A DNA stretch of 64,000 nucleotides, from the NCBI RefSeq assembly GCF_025787225.1, contig NZ_CP090958.1, positions 3,768,550 to 3,832,549 of the forward strand. Reading direction: 5' to 3'. The notes beneath the pieces are model-generated. The model saw only the letters and a program-made list of their open reading frames with translations. It did not search any database and had not been told where the DNA came from. Made by a program: the position numbers and the translations under genes. This stretch comes from Saxibacter everestensis (GTDB lineage: Bacteria > Actinomycetota > Actinomycetes > Actinomycetales > Brevibacteriaceae). Of this stretch, positions 16,524 through 24,091 are shown one piece after another; position 1 is the first letter of the stretch; each line of letters starts with the position of its first letter.

Positions 16524-18142
16524 GACTGGTTCCCGGACGGCGACTCGGCCAGCGGCTGCGGCCGGTCACCGCGACGCTGAGCCCAGTCCTCATACTCGGC
16601 GCGGGATTCCTTGGTCAGCGGGTAGAGCCCGTCGACCGAACGACCGGACTGCACCTGTTCGAGGATGAACGCTTCCTCGTGCTCCTGCTGTTCGGAGTCT
16701 GCAAGCACCTCGTCGAGCAGCGCCGGCGGGATGACGAGCACGCCGTCATCGTTGCCGACGATGATGTCGCCCGGCTGAACGGTCGCGCCGCCGCAAGAGA
16801 TCGTGATGTCGGTATCCCAGGGCACGTGACGTCGTCCGAGCACGGCAGGATGCCGACCGCTCGAGTACACCGGCAGGCCAAGGTCGGCGACGGCGGCGGC
16901 ATCCCGCACAGCGCCATCCGTGATGATGCCTGCGGCGCCGCGGAGCTGGGCGCGGGCGGCGAGGATATCGCCGAGGGTTCCGGCCTCGGAGTGGCCGCGG
17001 GCCTCCATCACGAGCACTTCGCCCTCGTTGACGGTGTCGATGGCGCGTTTTTGCGCGTTGTGGCCGCCACCCTTGGCGGCGAACAGGTCCTTGCGGAAGG
17101 GGACGTAGCGGAGCGTGCGGGCAGTGCCGATGATCGTGGTTCCGGGGGTCAGCGGGTGGACGCCGTCCAGGCTCACCGTGTCGTAGCCGCGCTTGCGCAG
17201 CTGGGCGGACAGGGTGGCGACGGCGACCTTGCCGAGGCGTTCGCGCTGCGTGGCGCTGAGGCCGGCTGGTGCAACGGCCTCGGGTGATGTCGCGGGAGTG
17301 GTGGCCGCGGATGTTGCTGCGGGACTGGCGGCCGCGGTCGCGGATGTCTCGATGCGAAGGGCAGCCGCGGAGGTCGCCGCGGGGCCTGACTCCGTGCCGT
17401 AGGCATCGGCACGGGCAGCGTCGTCCGGTTTGGCTGGTGACCCGCACTCGCCAAGCGGTGGGCCGGAAACCACCCGGGTTTCAAGCTTGCCGGTGCTCAG
17501 CTCTTCATCGTCGAGGGAGCTCACTTCGACCGAAATTACCTGACCTGGTTCGGCCACCGACGCCCCGGCCGGTGTGCCGGTCAGGATCACGTCTCCGGCT
17601 TCGAGGGTGGACATCCGGGACAGGTCGGCGACCAGGTGGCCGAAGTCGAAAAGCAGCTCGGCCGTTGTGTCGTCCTGGACGAGTTCGCCGTCCAGCCAGG
17701 TGCGGATCCTCAAGCCGTCCGGACGTACCCGGCGCGCGTCGAGGAGCTCCGGGCCGAGCGGGGTGAAGCCGTCGCCGCCCTTGCTGCGCACATTCGAGCC
17801 CTTGTCCGCGTACCGGAGGTCGTAGAGCCCGAGATCGTTCGAGGCGGTGACCCACCCGATGTGGCTCCAGCCGTCCTCCGGGCTGACGTTACGAGCCGGC
17901 GCGCCGATCACGACCGCGATCTCGCCCTCGAATCCGAGCAGCTCGGTGCCCTCGGGGCGGGCGACCTCACCCGAGCCGGAGAGCGACGATGCCGGCTTGA
18001 AGAAGTACGACGCCTGCTCGGGGGTGCGTCCCCGCTGAGCGGCGCGGGACTTGTAATTGAGATGCACGGCGAAAACCTTGCCCGGGCGATGGCCCAGCAT
18101 CATGGTGACCGCATCGTGCGTGGTGACGGCTTCGTGGCCCAA
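16520..18142 (-). CDS. FAH-domain / RraA-domain fusion enzyme of the HPA pathway
   Basis: A 540-residue two-enzyme fusion. Residues 20-235 are a fumarylacetoacetate hydrolase-type domain (AVHLNYKSRAAQRG, YFFKPASSL, GFEGEIAVVIG metal-site segment, DVILTGTPAG), as in HpaG isomerase/decarboxylases. Residues 236-296 are an Ala/Thr/Ser-rich linker. Residues 297-515 are an RraA-like domain (AGIITDGAVRDA with Arg413-Asp414, CGGATVQPGDIIVGNDDGV), the fold of 4-hydroxy-4-methyl-2-oxoglutarate aldolases and oxaloacetate decarboxylases. The TTG start has GGAG 8 nt upstream and gives the N-terminal length typical of related proteins; ATGs at 18103 and 18100 lack a ribosome binding site. It is the first gene of the operon. 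The division of labour between the domains is not known. Confidence 0.88.
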   Translation of the reverse strand: MGHEAVTTHDAVTMMLGHRPGKVFAVHLNYKSRAAQRGRTPEQASYFFKPASSLSGSGEVARPEGTELLGFEGEIAVVIGAPARNVSPEDGWSHIGWVTASNDLGLYDLRYADKGSNVRSKGGDGFTPLGPELLDARRVRPDGLRIRTWLDGELVQDDTTAELLFDFGHLVADLSRMSTLEAGDVILTGTPAGASVAEPGQVISVEVSSLDDEELSTGKLETRVVSGPPLGECGSPAKPDDAARADAYGTESGPAATSAAALRIETSATAAASPAATSAATTPATSPEAVAPAGLSATQRERLGKVAVATLSAQLRKRGYDTVSLDGVHPLTPGTTIIGTARTLRYVPFRKDLFAAKGGGHNAQKRAIDTVNEGEVLVMEARGHSEAGTLGDILAARAQLRGAAGIITDGAVRDAAAVADLGLPVYSSGRHPAVLGRRHVPWDTDITISCGGATVQPGDIIVGNDDGVLVIPPALLDEVLADSEQQEHEEAFILEQVQSGRSVDGLYPLTKESRAEYEDWAQRRGDRPQPLAESPSGNQS

Positions 18143-18172
18143 TTGGCACGCTCCACATCGTTGTCGAGGATC

Positions 18173-18190
18173 GTATATGACTTCATATAC
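18173..18190. promoter_or_regulatory. Perfect palindrome at the HPA operon promoter, likely FCD-regulator operator
   Basis: GTATATGA (18173-18180) and TCATATAC (18183-18190) form a perfect inverted repeat with a 2-bp spacer. It is 31 nt upstream of the TTG start of the operon's first gene. An AT-rich palindrome of this size is typical for GntR/FCD dimers, and the only regulator in the operon is of that family. Confidence 0.65.
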
Positions 18191-18309
18191 TGCCCGGCTA
18201 TGCTGCTCACGTCAAGGGTTGGCGGATGTTCGTCGCAGTTTGAGCCCTGGCGACGATGCGGTGAGCGACGCGGACGACGCGACCGTGCGATAGCGGTCTG
18301 GCGAGGCGT

Positions 18310-18948
18310 CTAATACGCAACGGTGAAGTGGCGTAGACCGGGTTGCGGGTTCTCGATTTCGTCAAGGGCGGCGATGGCGAGATCTTCGGCTGAAATCCGT
18401 GAATCTCCGTTGACGTCGATGAGGATCTGATTTCCTCCGCGCCGGTAGGACCCTGTGCGCGTGCCCGGCCCGAATAGCGCAGGCGGGCTCAGGTAGGTCC
18501 AGTCCGCTGGATGTGTTGTGCAGGCGTTGAATTGGTCGAGGCTGGCCTGCGCGATGGTTCGCCACTGTTGGGGGACGAAACGCGGGTCGTCGATCACGAG
18601 TTGGCCTGAGCAGTCGGGGCTCTGGAGTGGGCCCGCGCCGCCGATCACAACGACTCGACGCCCGAGGTTCAAGGCTGCGTCCAGAACTGTGGTCACCAGG
18701 CGGTTGGCATCGTCTTCCGTCCCGGGGGCTGGCCTGGTAGCGAGCACGATGACGTCATGCTGTGCCGCAATGCGGCTCATGACCTTCGGATCGGTCGCAT
18801 TGGCGGTGAACAATTCGAATCCGTCGGGCGATCGTTCGTCGCTGCCTCCTGATCGGGAGAATCCGGAGACGGCGTGTCCTCGCCGGGCTGCTTCTGCAGC
18901 GATGCGAGAGCCCGCCATCCCTGTTGCTCCGATAACGGCGATCTTCAT
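18310..18948 (-). CDS. NAD(P)-binding atypical SDR-family protein
   Basis: A 212-residue Rossmann-fold protein (NAD(P)H-binding, YwnB-like atypical short-chain family). The N-terminus MKIAVIGATGMAGSRIA contains the GxxGxxG dinucleotide motif. Later segments HDVIVLATRP, VVVIGGAGPL and DWTYLSPPALFGPG are typical of this group, which lacks the usual Tyr-x-x-x-Lys. The ATG at 18948 overlaps the stop of the upstream DMT transporter by 4 nt, so the two are coexpressed. The open frame continues far upstream, but that part lies over the transporter and is a shadow. The reaction is unknown; it may be a redox sensor or reductase. Confidence 0.85.
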   Translation of the reverse strand: MKIAVIGATGMAGSRIAAEAARRGHAVSGFSRSGGSDERSPDGFELFTANATDPKVMSRIAAQHDVIVLATRPAPGTEDDANRLVTTVLDAALNLGRRVVVIGGAGPLQSPDCSGQLVIDDPRFVPQQWRTIAQASLDQFNACTTHPADWTYLSPPALFGPGTRTGSYRRGGNQILIDVNGDSRISAEDLAIAALDEIENPQPGLRHFTVAY

Positions 18949-19871
18949 GATGCACCCTTTGTCTGTGCGGCGGCGATCGCCGGCTGATTGGCGTTGGTGC
19001 TCGTGGCCGTAGGTGGTTTTCTGCCGGGGGCGATCTGACCGGCAGCGATAGCCGTCAAGGCAAGGGCGAATCCGACCATCTGCACTGCGCCGAGGGTCTG
19101 GCCAAGGAGGACTGCTCCGAGAGCTGCGGCGACCAGTGGTGAGAGCAGTCCGAGAACGGCGACCGAGGCAGCCGGGAGGCGGGCGATGCCGCTGAACCAC
19201 AGTGTGTAGGTGAGCAGGCCGCCGATCAGCCCGAGCCAGGCGTAACCGGCCAGTGCTGTGCTGTCGATGCTTGCGGGGACGCCCTCGAAGAGCAGCGTGA
19301 CGGGCAGGAGAACAAGTCCTCCAGCTGTTAGCTGCCATCCCGCAAGGCCCATCGGGGGCACCCCCGTGGGCCGACCCCATTTCTTGGTGAGAGTGACACC
19401 GAATCCCATGAACACCGCGCTCAGTAGCCCGACAGTCACGCCGACCGCGTCGAGCGTCGCTGTGGAGCGCAGCACGACCAGGGCGACGCCGATGACTCCG
19501 ACGATCCCCCACCACAGTCGCCATGCGGAGAACGGCTCGCGCAGGACGAATATGACGAGGATGGCGACGACAAGGGGTTGCACGGCTCCTAATGTGGCGG
19601 CCACACCGCCGGGCAGGTGGTAGGCGGCGATGAACAGCAGCGGGAAGAAGGCGCCGATGTTTAGCACGCCCAGCACGGCAGACTTCCACCACCAGGCACC
19701 CGTGGGCAGTGCGCGGGTCAGTGCGATCGCGAGCAGCCCTGCGGGCAATGCCCGCACCAGCGAGGCGAACAGTGGCTGCCCGGTGGGCAGTAGCTCGGTC
19801 GTCACGATGTACGTCGTCCCCCATACCGCGGGCGCAACCGCTGTGAGCAACGTGATCCGGAATTTGTCCAC
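18945..19871 (-). CDS. EamA/DMT-superfamily transporter
   Basis: A 308-residue ten-helix protein with two EamA repeats. The first begins at AVAPAVWGTTYIVTTELLP and ends at LREPFSAWRLWWGIVGVIGVALVV; the second begins near LTAGGLVLLPV and ends at LGQTLGAVQMVGFALALTAI. It is probably a drug/metabolite exporter. It starts with GTG and faces the divergent MarR gene across a 91-nt region carrying three palindromes. It is therefore likely induced when the MarR protein binds a small molecule; the substrate is unknown. Confidence 0.88.
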   Translation of the reverse strand: MDKFRITLLTAVAPAVWGTTYIVTTELLPTGQPLFASLVRALPAGLLAIALTRALPTGAWWWKSAVLGVLNIGAFFPLLFIAAYHLPGGVAATLGAVQPLVVAILVIFVLREPFSAWRLWWGIVGVIGVALVVLRSTATLDAVGVTVGLLSAVFMGFGVTLTKKWGRPTGVPPMGLAGWQLTAGGLVLLPVTLLFEGVPASIDSTALAGYAWLGLIGGLLTYTLWFSGIARLPAASVAVLGLLSPLVAAALGAVLLGQTLGAVQMVGFALALTAIAAGQIAPGRKPPTATSTNANQPAIAAAQTKGAS

Positions 19872-19880
19872 CGTAACTCC

Positions 19881-19953
19881 TCAATATTGAACTGTTTAAC
19901 GTTAAAAATAGTACGATGGTAGTCTCACTCGGGTCAAACAGTTCAACGTTGAG
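19881..19953. promoter_or_regulatory. MarR operator region with three palindromes
   Basis: The gap between the divergent DMT and MarR genes holds TCAATATTGA (19881-19890), TTTAACGTTAAA (19895-19906) and TCAACGTTGA (19943-19952). The last two sit in longer similar contexts (AACTGTTTAACGTTAAA and AACAGTTCAACGTTGAG). This is the expected layout for autoregulation plus transporter repression by MarR. Confidence 0.6.
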
Positions 19954-19962
19954 GGGTGTGGG

Positions 19963-20460
19963 GTGGAGGACAGCGTCGACGGCATCATTGCCCAGTGGGG
20001 GCGAGTGCGACCCGATGTCGATGTCAGTGCGATGGGAGTGTTCGGTAGGCTCTCTCGCCTCACGCGTCTGTTTGAACGCGAGTTGCAGGGAGTCTTTGCT
20101 CAGCACGGCCTGCAGCCGGGAGAGTTCGACATTCTCGCGACCCTGCGCCGCGCAGACATCGACGGGCGCGGCCTGACCGCAGGGCAACTTGCGGACAGCG
20201 CCATGGTCACATCAGGTGCGATCACCAACAGACTTGACCGACTCCTCGCCAAGGACCTCATCACCCGCGAGACGGACCCGCAGAGTCGCCGCACGATTCG
20301 AATCGCCCTCACGCAGCGAGGGTGCGAGGTCATCGATGCAGCCCTGCACGACCATGTTGTCAACGAAGAACGTCTGCTCTCCACGATGACGGCCGGCCAA
20401 CGCGAACAGCTCGAAGGCATGCTCCGCGCCCTGCTACAGAACCATGAGAACCGGGCCTAG
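19963..20460 (+). CDS. MarR-family transcriptional regulator
   Basis: A 165-residue winged helix-turn-helix protein starting at GTG. Key segments are FGRLSRLTRLFERELQ, GLQPGEFDILATLRR, the recognition region MVTSGAITNRLDRLLAKDLI and the wing ETDPQSRRTIRIALTQRG. It is divergent from the DMT transporter and its neighbour reductase and almost certainly represses them and itself through the palindromes in the shared spacer. Its inducer is unknown. Confidence 0.92.
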   Translation: MEDSVDGIIAQWGRVRPDVDVSAMGVFGRLSRLTRLFERELQGVFAQHGLQPGEFDILATLRRADIDGRGLTAGQLADSAMVTSGAITNRLDRLLAKDLITRETDPQSRRTIRIALTQRGCEVIDAALHDHVVNEERLLSTMTAGQREQLEGMLRALLQNHENRA

Positions 20461-20535
20461 AGTCATCGGCGCTGGACGACACTGCGGGGTGCTAAGCGCG
20501 GCAATCACCGGGCAGGCATCGCCGGAAAGGCATAC

Positions 20536-20949
20536 ATGAAGACACTGGGCTGGGCGCTTCTGCCACCACTCCTCGCCACGGCCTGTTGTGCTGTTTCTTG
20601 GTACCTCGACTGGCTGGACTACTACTGGGATCCCGTCTATTACATCGTGCGTATCACCTGCATCGTTCTGATTCTCGCCGCCGTGTTTGCCAATGTGTTG
20701 GCGTGGAAGAAGCTGTCGTGTCCCAAGGTGCTGCCTATAGCTTCCACCAGCGTCTTGGCGCTCGGTGCGGCCGGGATCGTGCTCGCCGCCACGGAGCAAC
20801 TGATGAGGGGAGTTGGCGGTGACAGCACGGATATCGGCGGGGCGGCTGCGTGGTGGGCCGGCACGTTCCTGGCGTTCTGGTCCTCATGGATCTCGTCGTC
20901 CCTGTACCTCGGTATCGCGATCTGGAAGCGGAAGCGCCGCCGTGCCTAA
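20536..20949 (+). CDS. Four-helix membrane protein of unknown function
   Basis: A 137-residue hydrophobic protein with four predicted membrane helices (about 5-25, 38-58, 68-90, 105-130). The second half of helix 1 is followed by a Trp/Tyr-rich loop (WYLDWLDYYWDP), and the protein ends in a basic tail (KRKRRRA). An ATG at 20536 is preceded by GGAAAGG. No family recognised. It follows the MarR gene by 75 nt on the same strand and could be cotranscribed. Confidence 0.6.
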   Translation: MKTLGWALLPPLLATACCAVSWYLDWLDYYWDPVYYIVRITCIVLILAAVFANVLAWKKLSCPKVLPIASTSVLALGAAGIVLAATEQLMRGVGGDSTDIGGAAAWWAGTFLAFWSSWISSSLYLGIAIWKRKRRRA

Positions 20950-21051
20950 CGGGCGCTTCGACATACCTCAATGGCGCGGCTCGAATGCCACGGCCGGGAC
21001 AATCCGCGCCCACCGGACGAGTAACCAGGCGCCGCGAACTAGGCTGAACTC

Positions 21052-21609
21052 GTGACTCCGGCCCAGTTCTCGACGCTTCGGCAACGAATGACTGAGGTGT
21101 ATCGCCCGATCAGCGACCGGACCGTCGACTACGAGTACCTGAATCTGCAAGCATGGTGGGCCGACCCCGAGATCCTTGGGTCGATCGGCGCCGCGCTCGC
21201 GCGCCCATTCCTCGACCGGGCGCCGAGCTTCGTGATTGGCCCGCCTAGCAGCGGATATCTCCTCGGTGCGCTGACGGCGGCGGCCCTGGGCGTCGGCTTC
21301 GCCGCCGTGGCGAAGGAGCAACCGGACACCGTCGACAGTGACAAGTGGCTGATGGCGACCGCGCCGCCCGACTACCGCGACCGGCAGCTGAGTCTTGGCC
21401 TACGCGCCGGAACCGTGCGGCCCGGCGACCGCGTCCTGGCAGTCGACGACGTTGCAGAAACCGGCAGTCAGCTGATGACGCTGCGCCGGATCGTGGAGGC
21501 GGCCGGCGCAACCTGGCTTGGCGCCTCGGTAGTGCTGGACCTGCTGGACCGGCATCAGCTGCGGCGCGACCTTAACCTGCAGACGATCTTCCACGGGCGC
21601 GAACTGTGA
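21052..21609 (+). CDS. Phosphoribosyltransferase-like protein
   Basis: A 185-residue protein with the type I PRTase layout. The PRPP-binding loop is RVLAVDDVAETGSQLMTLRRIVE at about 127-149, preceded by FVIGPPSSGYLLGALTAAALG, which corresponds to the early flexible part of APRT-like enzymes. It starts with GTG 10 nt after a run of unremarkable sequence, with no strong ribosome binding site. The next gene overlaps it by 4 nt. Adenine phosphoribosyltransferase-like activity is possible but the base-binding hood is not diagnostic. Confidence 0.75.
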   Translation: MTPAQFSTLRQRMTEVYRPISDRTVDYEYLNLQAWWADPEILGSIGAALARPFLDRAPSFVIGPPSSGYLLGALTAAALGVGFAAVAKEQPDTVDSDKWLMATAPPDYRDRQLSLGLRAGTVRPGDRVLAVDDVAETGSQLMTLRRIVEAAGATWLGASVVLDLLDRHQLRRDLNLQTIFHGREL

Positions 21610-22148
21610 GGCTCGCGGGTATTCGCCAATCCACGAAGCTCGGCGTGCTGGCTGTTGCCGGCCTGATGCTCCTGACATCGGGTTGCGGAAACTGGGTGAC
21701 GGACGAATTCGGCGGTTACCTCGGTGTGACAGTCGATGATTCCGGCGCGCCCGTCATCCTGGTACGAGCCTGCACGCCGCTCACCCCGTACATCGAGCTG
21801 GCGGAGGGGCGTGACAATATCCCGGAGTCTGAAGAGAACGTTGAGCGTGGAGCCTGGGAAGCGACCCAGCCGCAGGACGGAATCAGCGAGCTCACCCTGC
21901 TTCGGCCCGACCGCAACTGGAAGACGGTGAGCACGGCGAGCAATCTCGAACCGGACAAACTCTTCCTGGTCACTGCCGGCTCTGTTGACGACAATTACTT
22001 CCTGTCGCAAGCACAGTTCCGGCCGCGCGAACTGGCGACGCTGGACGGGACAAGCGTCCTGGTGCCCGGCGATGAGGACGGCGGAACCCGAACGATATCC
22101 CGCCAGCAGTTCTCCTCGGAGGGATGTACCGATCCGGAGTACAACTAA
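21606..22148 (+). CDS. Predicted lipoprotein of unknown function
   Basis: A 180-residue protein whose GTG overlaps the PRTase stop (GTGA). It has a lipoprotein signal: basic start, hydrophobic core LGVLAVAGLML, and lipobox LTSGC with the lipidated Cys near residue 27. The mature part is acidic and contains a repeated beta-rich pattern without a recognised family. It ends 26 nt before the truncated copA copy, so it marks the left edge of the duplicated segment. Confidence 0.72.
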   Translation: MRLAGIRQSTKLGVLAVAGLMLLTSGCGNWVTDEFGGYLGVTVDDSGAPVILVRACTPLTPYIELAEGRDNIPESEENVERGAWEATQPQDGISELTLLRPDRNWKTVSTASNLEPDKLFLVTAGSVDDNYFLSQAQFRPRELATLDGTSVLVPGDEDGGTRTISRQQFSSEGCTDPEYN

Positions 22149-22174
22149 CAGGGTGAGCACGAAAGGCGTCTCCG

Positions 22175-22864
22175 CTAGCCGAACCGGTAGAGCCGCAGGC
22201 TGTTGAGCACCACGAACACCGAGCTGAACGCCATCGCCAGCCCGGCCAGCATTGGGTTGAGCAGGCCGAACGCCGCCAGCGGGATGGCGGCCACGTTGTA
22301 GGCGAACGCCCAGAACAGGTTGCCCTTGATGATGCCGAGTGTTTTGCGCGACAGTCGCACCGCGCTCGCTGCCTTGCGCAGGTCACCGCTGATCAGGGTC
22401 AGGTCACTCGCCTCGATAGCGGCGTCCGTGCCGGTACCCATCGCGAGGCCGAGATCGGCCTGCGCCAGCGCCGCCGCGTCATTGACGCCGTCCCCGACCA
22501 TGGCCACGACGGCACCCTCGGCCTGTAGCCGCTGAATCTGTGCGACCTTGTCTTCTGGCCGGACCTCGGCGATGACGTCATCAATGCCAACTTCGGCGGC
22601 CACTGCGCGTGCCGCAGCCTCGTTGTCGCCGGTCAGCAGGATCGGCCGGAGTCCAAGCACCTTCAGCTCCGCGACAGCCTGAGCAGAGGTCGGCTTCACG
22701 GTGTCCGCAACCGCGAGCGTTCCCGCCAGCTCGCCATCGACTGCGATAGCCACCACTGTCGCCCCGGGAGATGCGGTCGTCGTCCCAGCAGACACGGTCG
22801 TCGTCCAGGAAGATACTCCAGCCGCTCCTAAAGATGCTGGCGCCGTCCCAGAAGACCCAGCCAC
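22175..22864 (-). pseudogene. Truncated duplicate of the copA 3' region
   Basis: This 229-codon open frame is the C-terminal quarter of the copper ATPase encoded at 25090-27510. It keeps TGDNEAAAR, the [10 protein letters not shown] hinge motif and the last two membrane helices. It lacks the HMA domain, the CPC transmembrane motif and the phosphorylated DKTGT, so it cannot pump. Bases 22175-22812 align without gaps to 25090-25727, with only a handful of differences and four or so changed residues (for example D for H in GIDDVIAEV). Similarity fades in the Ala/Ser/Thr-rich linker near 22863. The left border of identity is exactly the stop codon. Confidence 0.88.
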
Positions 22865-23369
22865 CGGTTCTATAACTTATGCGTGGCTCGGGGGCAAAGA
22901 ACGCTCGGTCGACACCAGTGCACTATTGTTGATGGGCTCCCGACTGTTCAATTCAATCACTGGCCAATTCACCAGCACTGATCCCGTCGTGGGTGGCAAC
23001 TTAACCCCCTACGGCTATCCAGTCGACCCAGTCAATTCGTGCGATCTCGACGGCAATTTCTTTTGCCATTGTGGGCGAATGCCTGGTGGCGGCGGCTCCA
23101 CATTTGGGCGGGGCGGTGGAGGCAAGGCGATTAACAAGTATTCGAAGCGTGCAAGGAAGAATGCTAAGTATCGAAAGCGTGCATCGCGTAACGGGACGAG
23201 TACTTCGAAAACAAAAGCAGCAGCGCGAGCCAGGGCTATGCGAGATGCTTCACGGGCAATTTGTGGACGATACCGTGGTCTCTGTAGCTCCGGAGATCAT
23301 TACATAATCGGCGTGGAAAGAAGAAGTATACTAAGCACTACCGGTGGAGATAGCTCGAGGGAAGTATAG
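22865..23369 (+). pseudogene. Orphan Rhs core end with C-terminal tip domain
   Basis: From the breakpoint of the copA fragment onward the plus strand reads the end of an Rhs/YD-repeat core: [35 protein letters not shown], then PVNSCDLDG, where polymorphic tips normally begin. The 105-residue tip is Gly-rich, then strongly basic (KYSKRARKNAKYRKRASRNG) and ends near DHYIIGVERR; no toxin family was recognised. The frame stays open upstream through the antisense of the copA fragment (ATG 22701), but no Rhs-like start or ribosome binding site exists. I read it as a displaced Rhs C-terminal cassette, silent unless recombined onto a full rhs gene. Confidence 0.72.
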
Positions 23370-23374
23370 TTAAA

Positions 23375-23920
23375 TTGAAACCAAAAAAGAAACTCCGTAA
23401 GCTCGCCAAGAAGACGGCCTACGCTCAAGAGGCTTTGGCGAGCCATTTTGCGACGACAATCGAGCCGAATGCTTCTATAGAGGAAGTGATCAATGCAAAC
23501 AACAATCTGAGGAGCAAACTAAAGGAATATTCTGATGCATGCGCGCGAATAACTGGTTTTACGCTTTTTCGTGACCAAGAATTGCTAGCGAATGTGCTCG
23601 ATGAAAATGGCGAAGACGCCGACCCGCCGCTCACTGGAACGATCACAGTTTGCATTCTTGAACGATCGGATTTTGCCGTGGACCGTAAACGGCTAGCTGA
23701 GCTGCCGGGGATTGGAGAATTGCCACTTGGTGAGCAAATTTATCAGGTAATGCACGATATTGGTATCGACGATTTAGAAGAGACTGGAATAACCGTAATT
23801 CAGAGTGCCTCGGTCATATACGAAGCGGACCCCGTCAGGTCAATAGATGTAGATAATGTCGAAGAAGTACTTAGGCCTGTCGGCCGTCGGTTGTACGCTT
23901 TTTCTGACGAGTATCTCTAA
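23375..23920 (+). CDS. Candidate immunity protein of the Rhs tip
   Basis: A 181-residue acidic protein after a very basic start (KPKKKLRKLAKKTAYAQ). It begins at TTG 5 nt after the Rhs-tip stop, with GAGGGAAG about 7 nt upstream. The rest is mixed alpha/beta (GFTLFRDQELLANVLDENGED, TITVCILERSDF, ITVIQSASVIYEADP). No family was recognised. Its close coupling to the Rhs tip and clearly lower GC content than the surrounding genome match an immunity gene in a polymorphic toxin cassette. That role is inferred from position only. Confidence 0.65.
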   Translation: MKPKKKLRKLAKKTAYAQEALASHFATTIEPNASIEEVINANNNLRSKLKEYSDACARITGFTLFRDQELLANVLDENGEDADPPLTGTITVCILERSDFAVDRKRLAELPGIGELPLGEQIYQVMHDIGIDDLEETGITVIQSASVIYEADPVRSIDVDNVEEVLRPVGRRLYAFSDEYL

Positions 23921-24036
23921 AGAGTGCGAACTTTTTTTTGCGGCTGGCAGTGCGCCGAATTCTCTGCCAATTCAGTTCTAGATCACTTGGGACCTGAGAC
24001 GCATAGGTCTGTTCGAAATTTCGAGTAAGCGACTCA

Positions 24037-24065
24037 TTGTTGGTCTTGTAAATCTGTTCTATATA
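24037..24065 (+). promoter_or_regulatory. Sigma70-type promoter for the orphan gene at 24092
   Basis: TTGTTG (24037-24042) and TATATA (24060-24065) are separated by exactly 17 bp. The predicted start of transcription near 24072 leaves a leader of about 20 nt with a strong ribosome binding site. It stands out because most genes in this genome lack such AT-rich boxes. Confidence 0.55.
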
Positions 24066-24091
24066 CCAGTTGACTAGAAGGGGAGGTAGAA

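Noticed and set aside
18310-20187. 625-codon frame across the SDR and DMT genes
   Set aside because: Only the last 212 codons match a family; the rest is antisense or frame-shifted to the DMT transporter and MarR genes, Arg/His-rich and without a ribosome binding site.
23930-23940. T-run as terminator after the immunity candidate
   Set aside because: A run of eight T follows 23920 but no stable hairpin precedes it.
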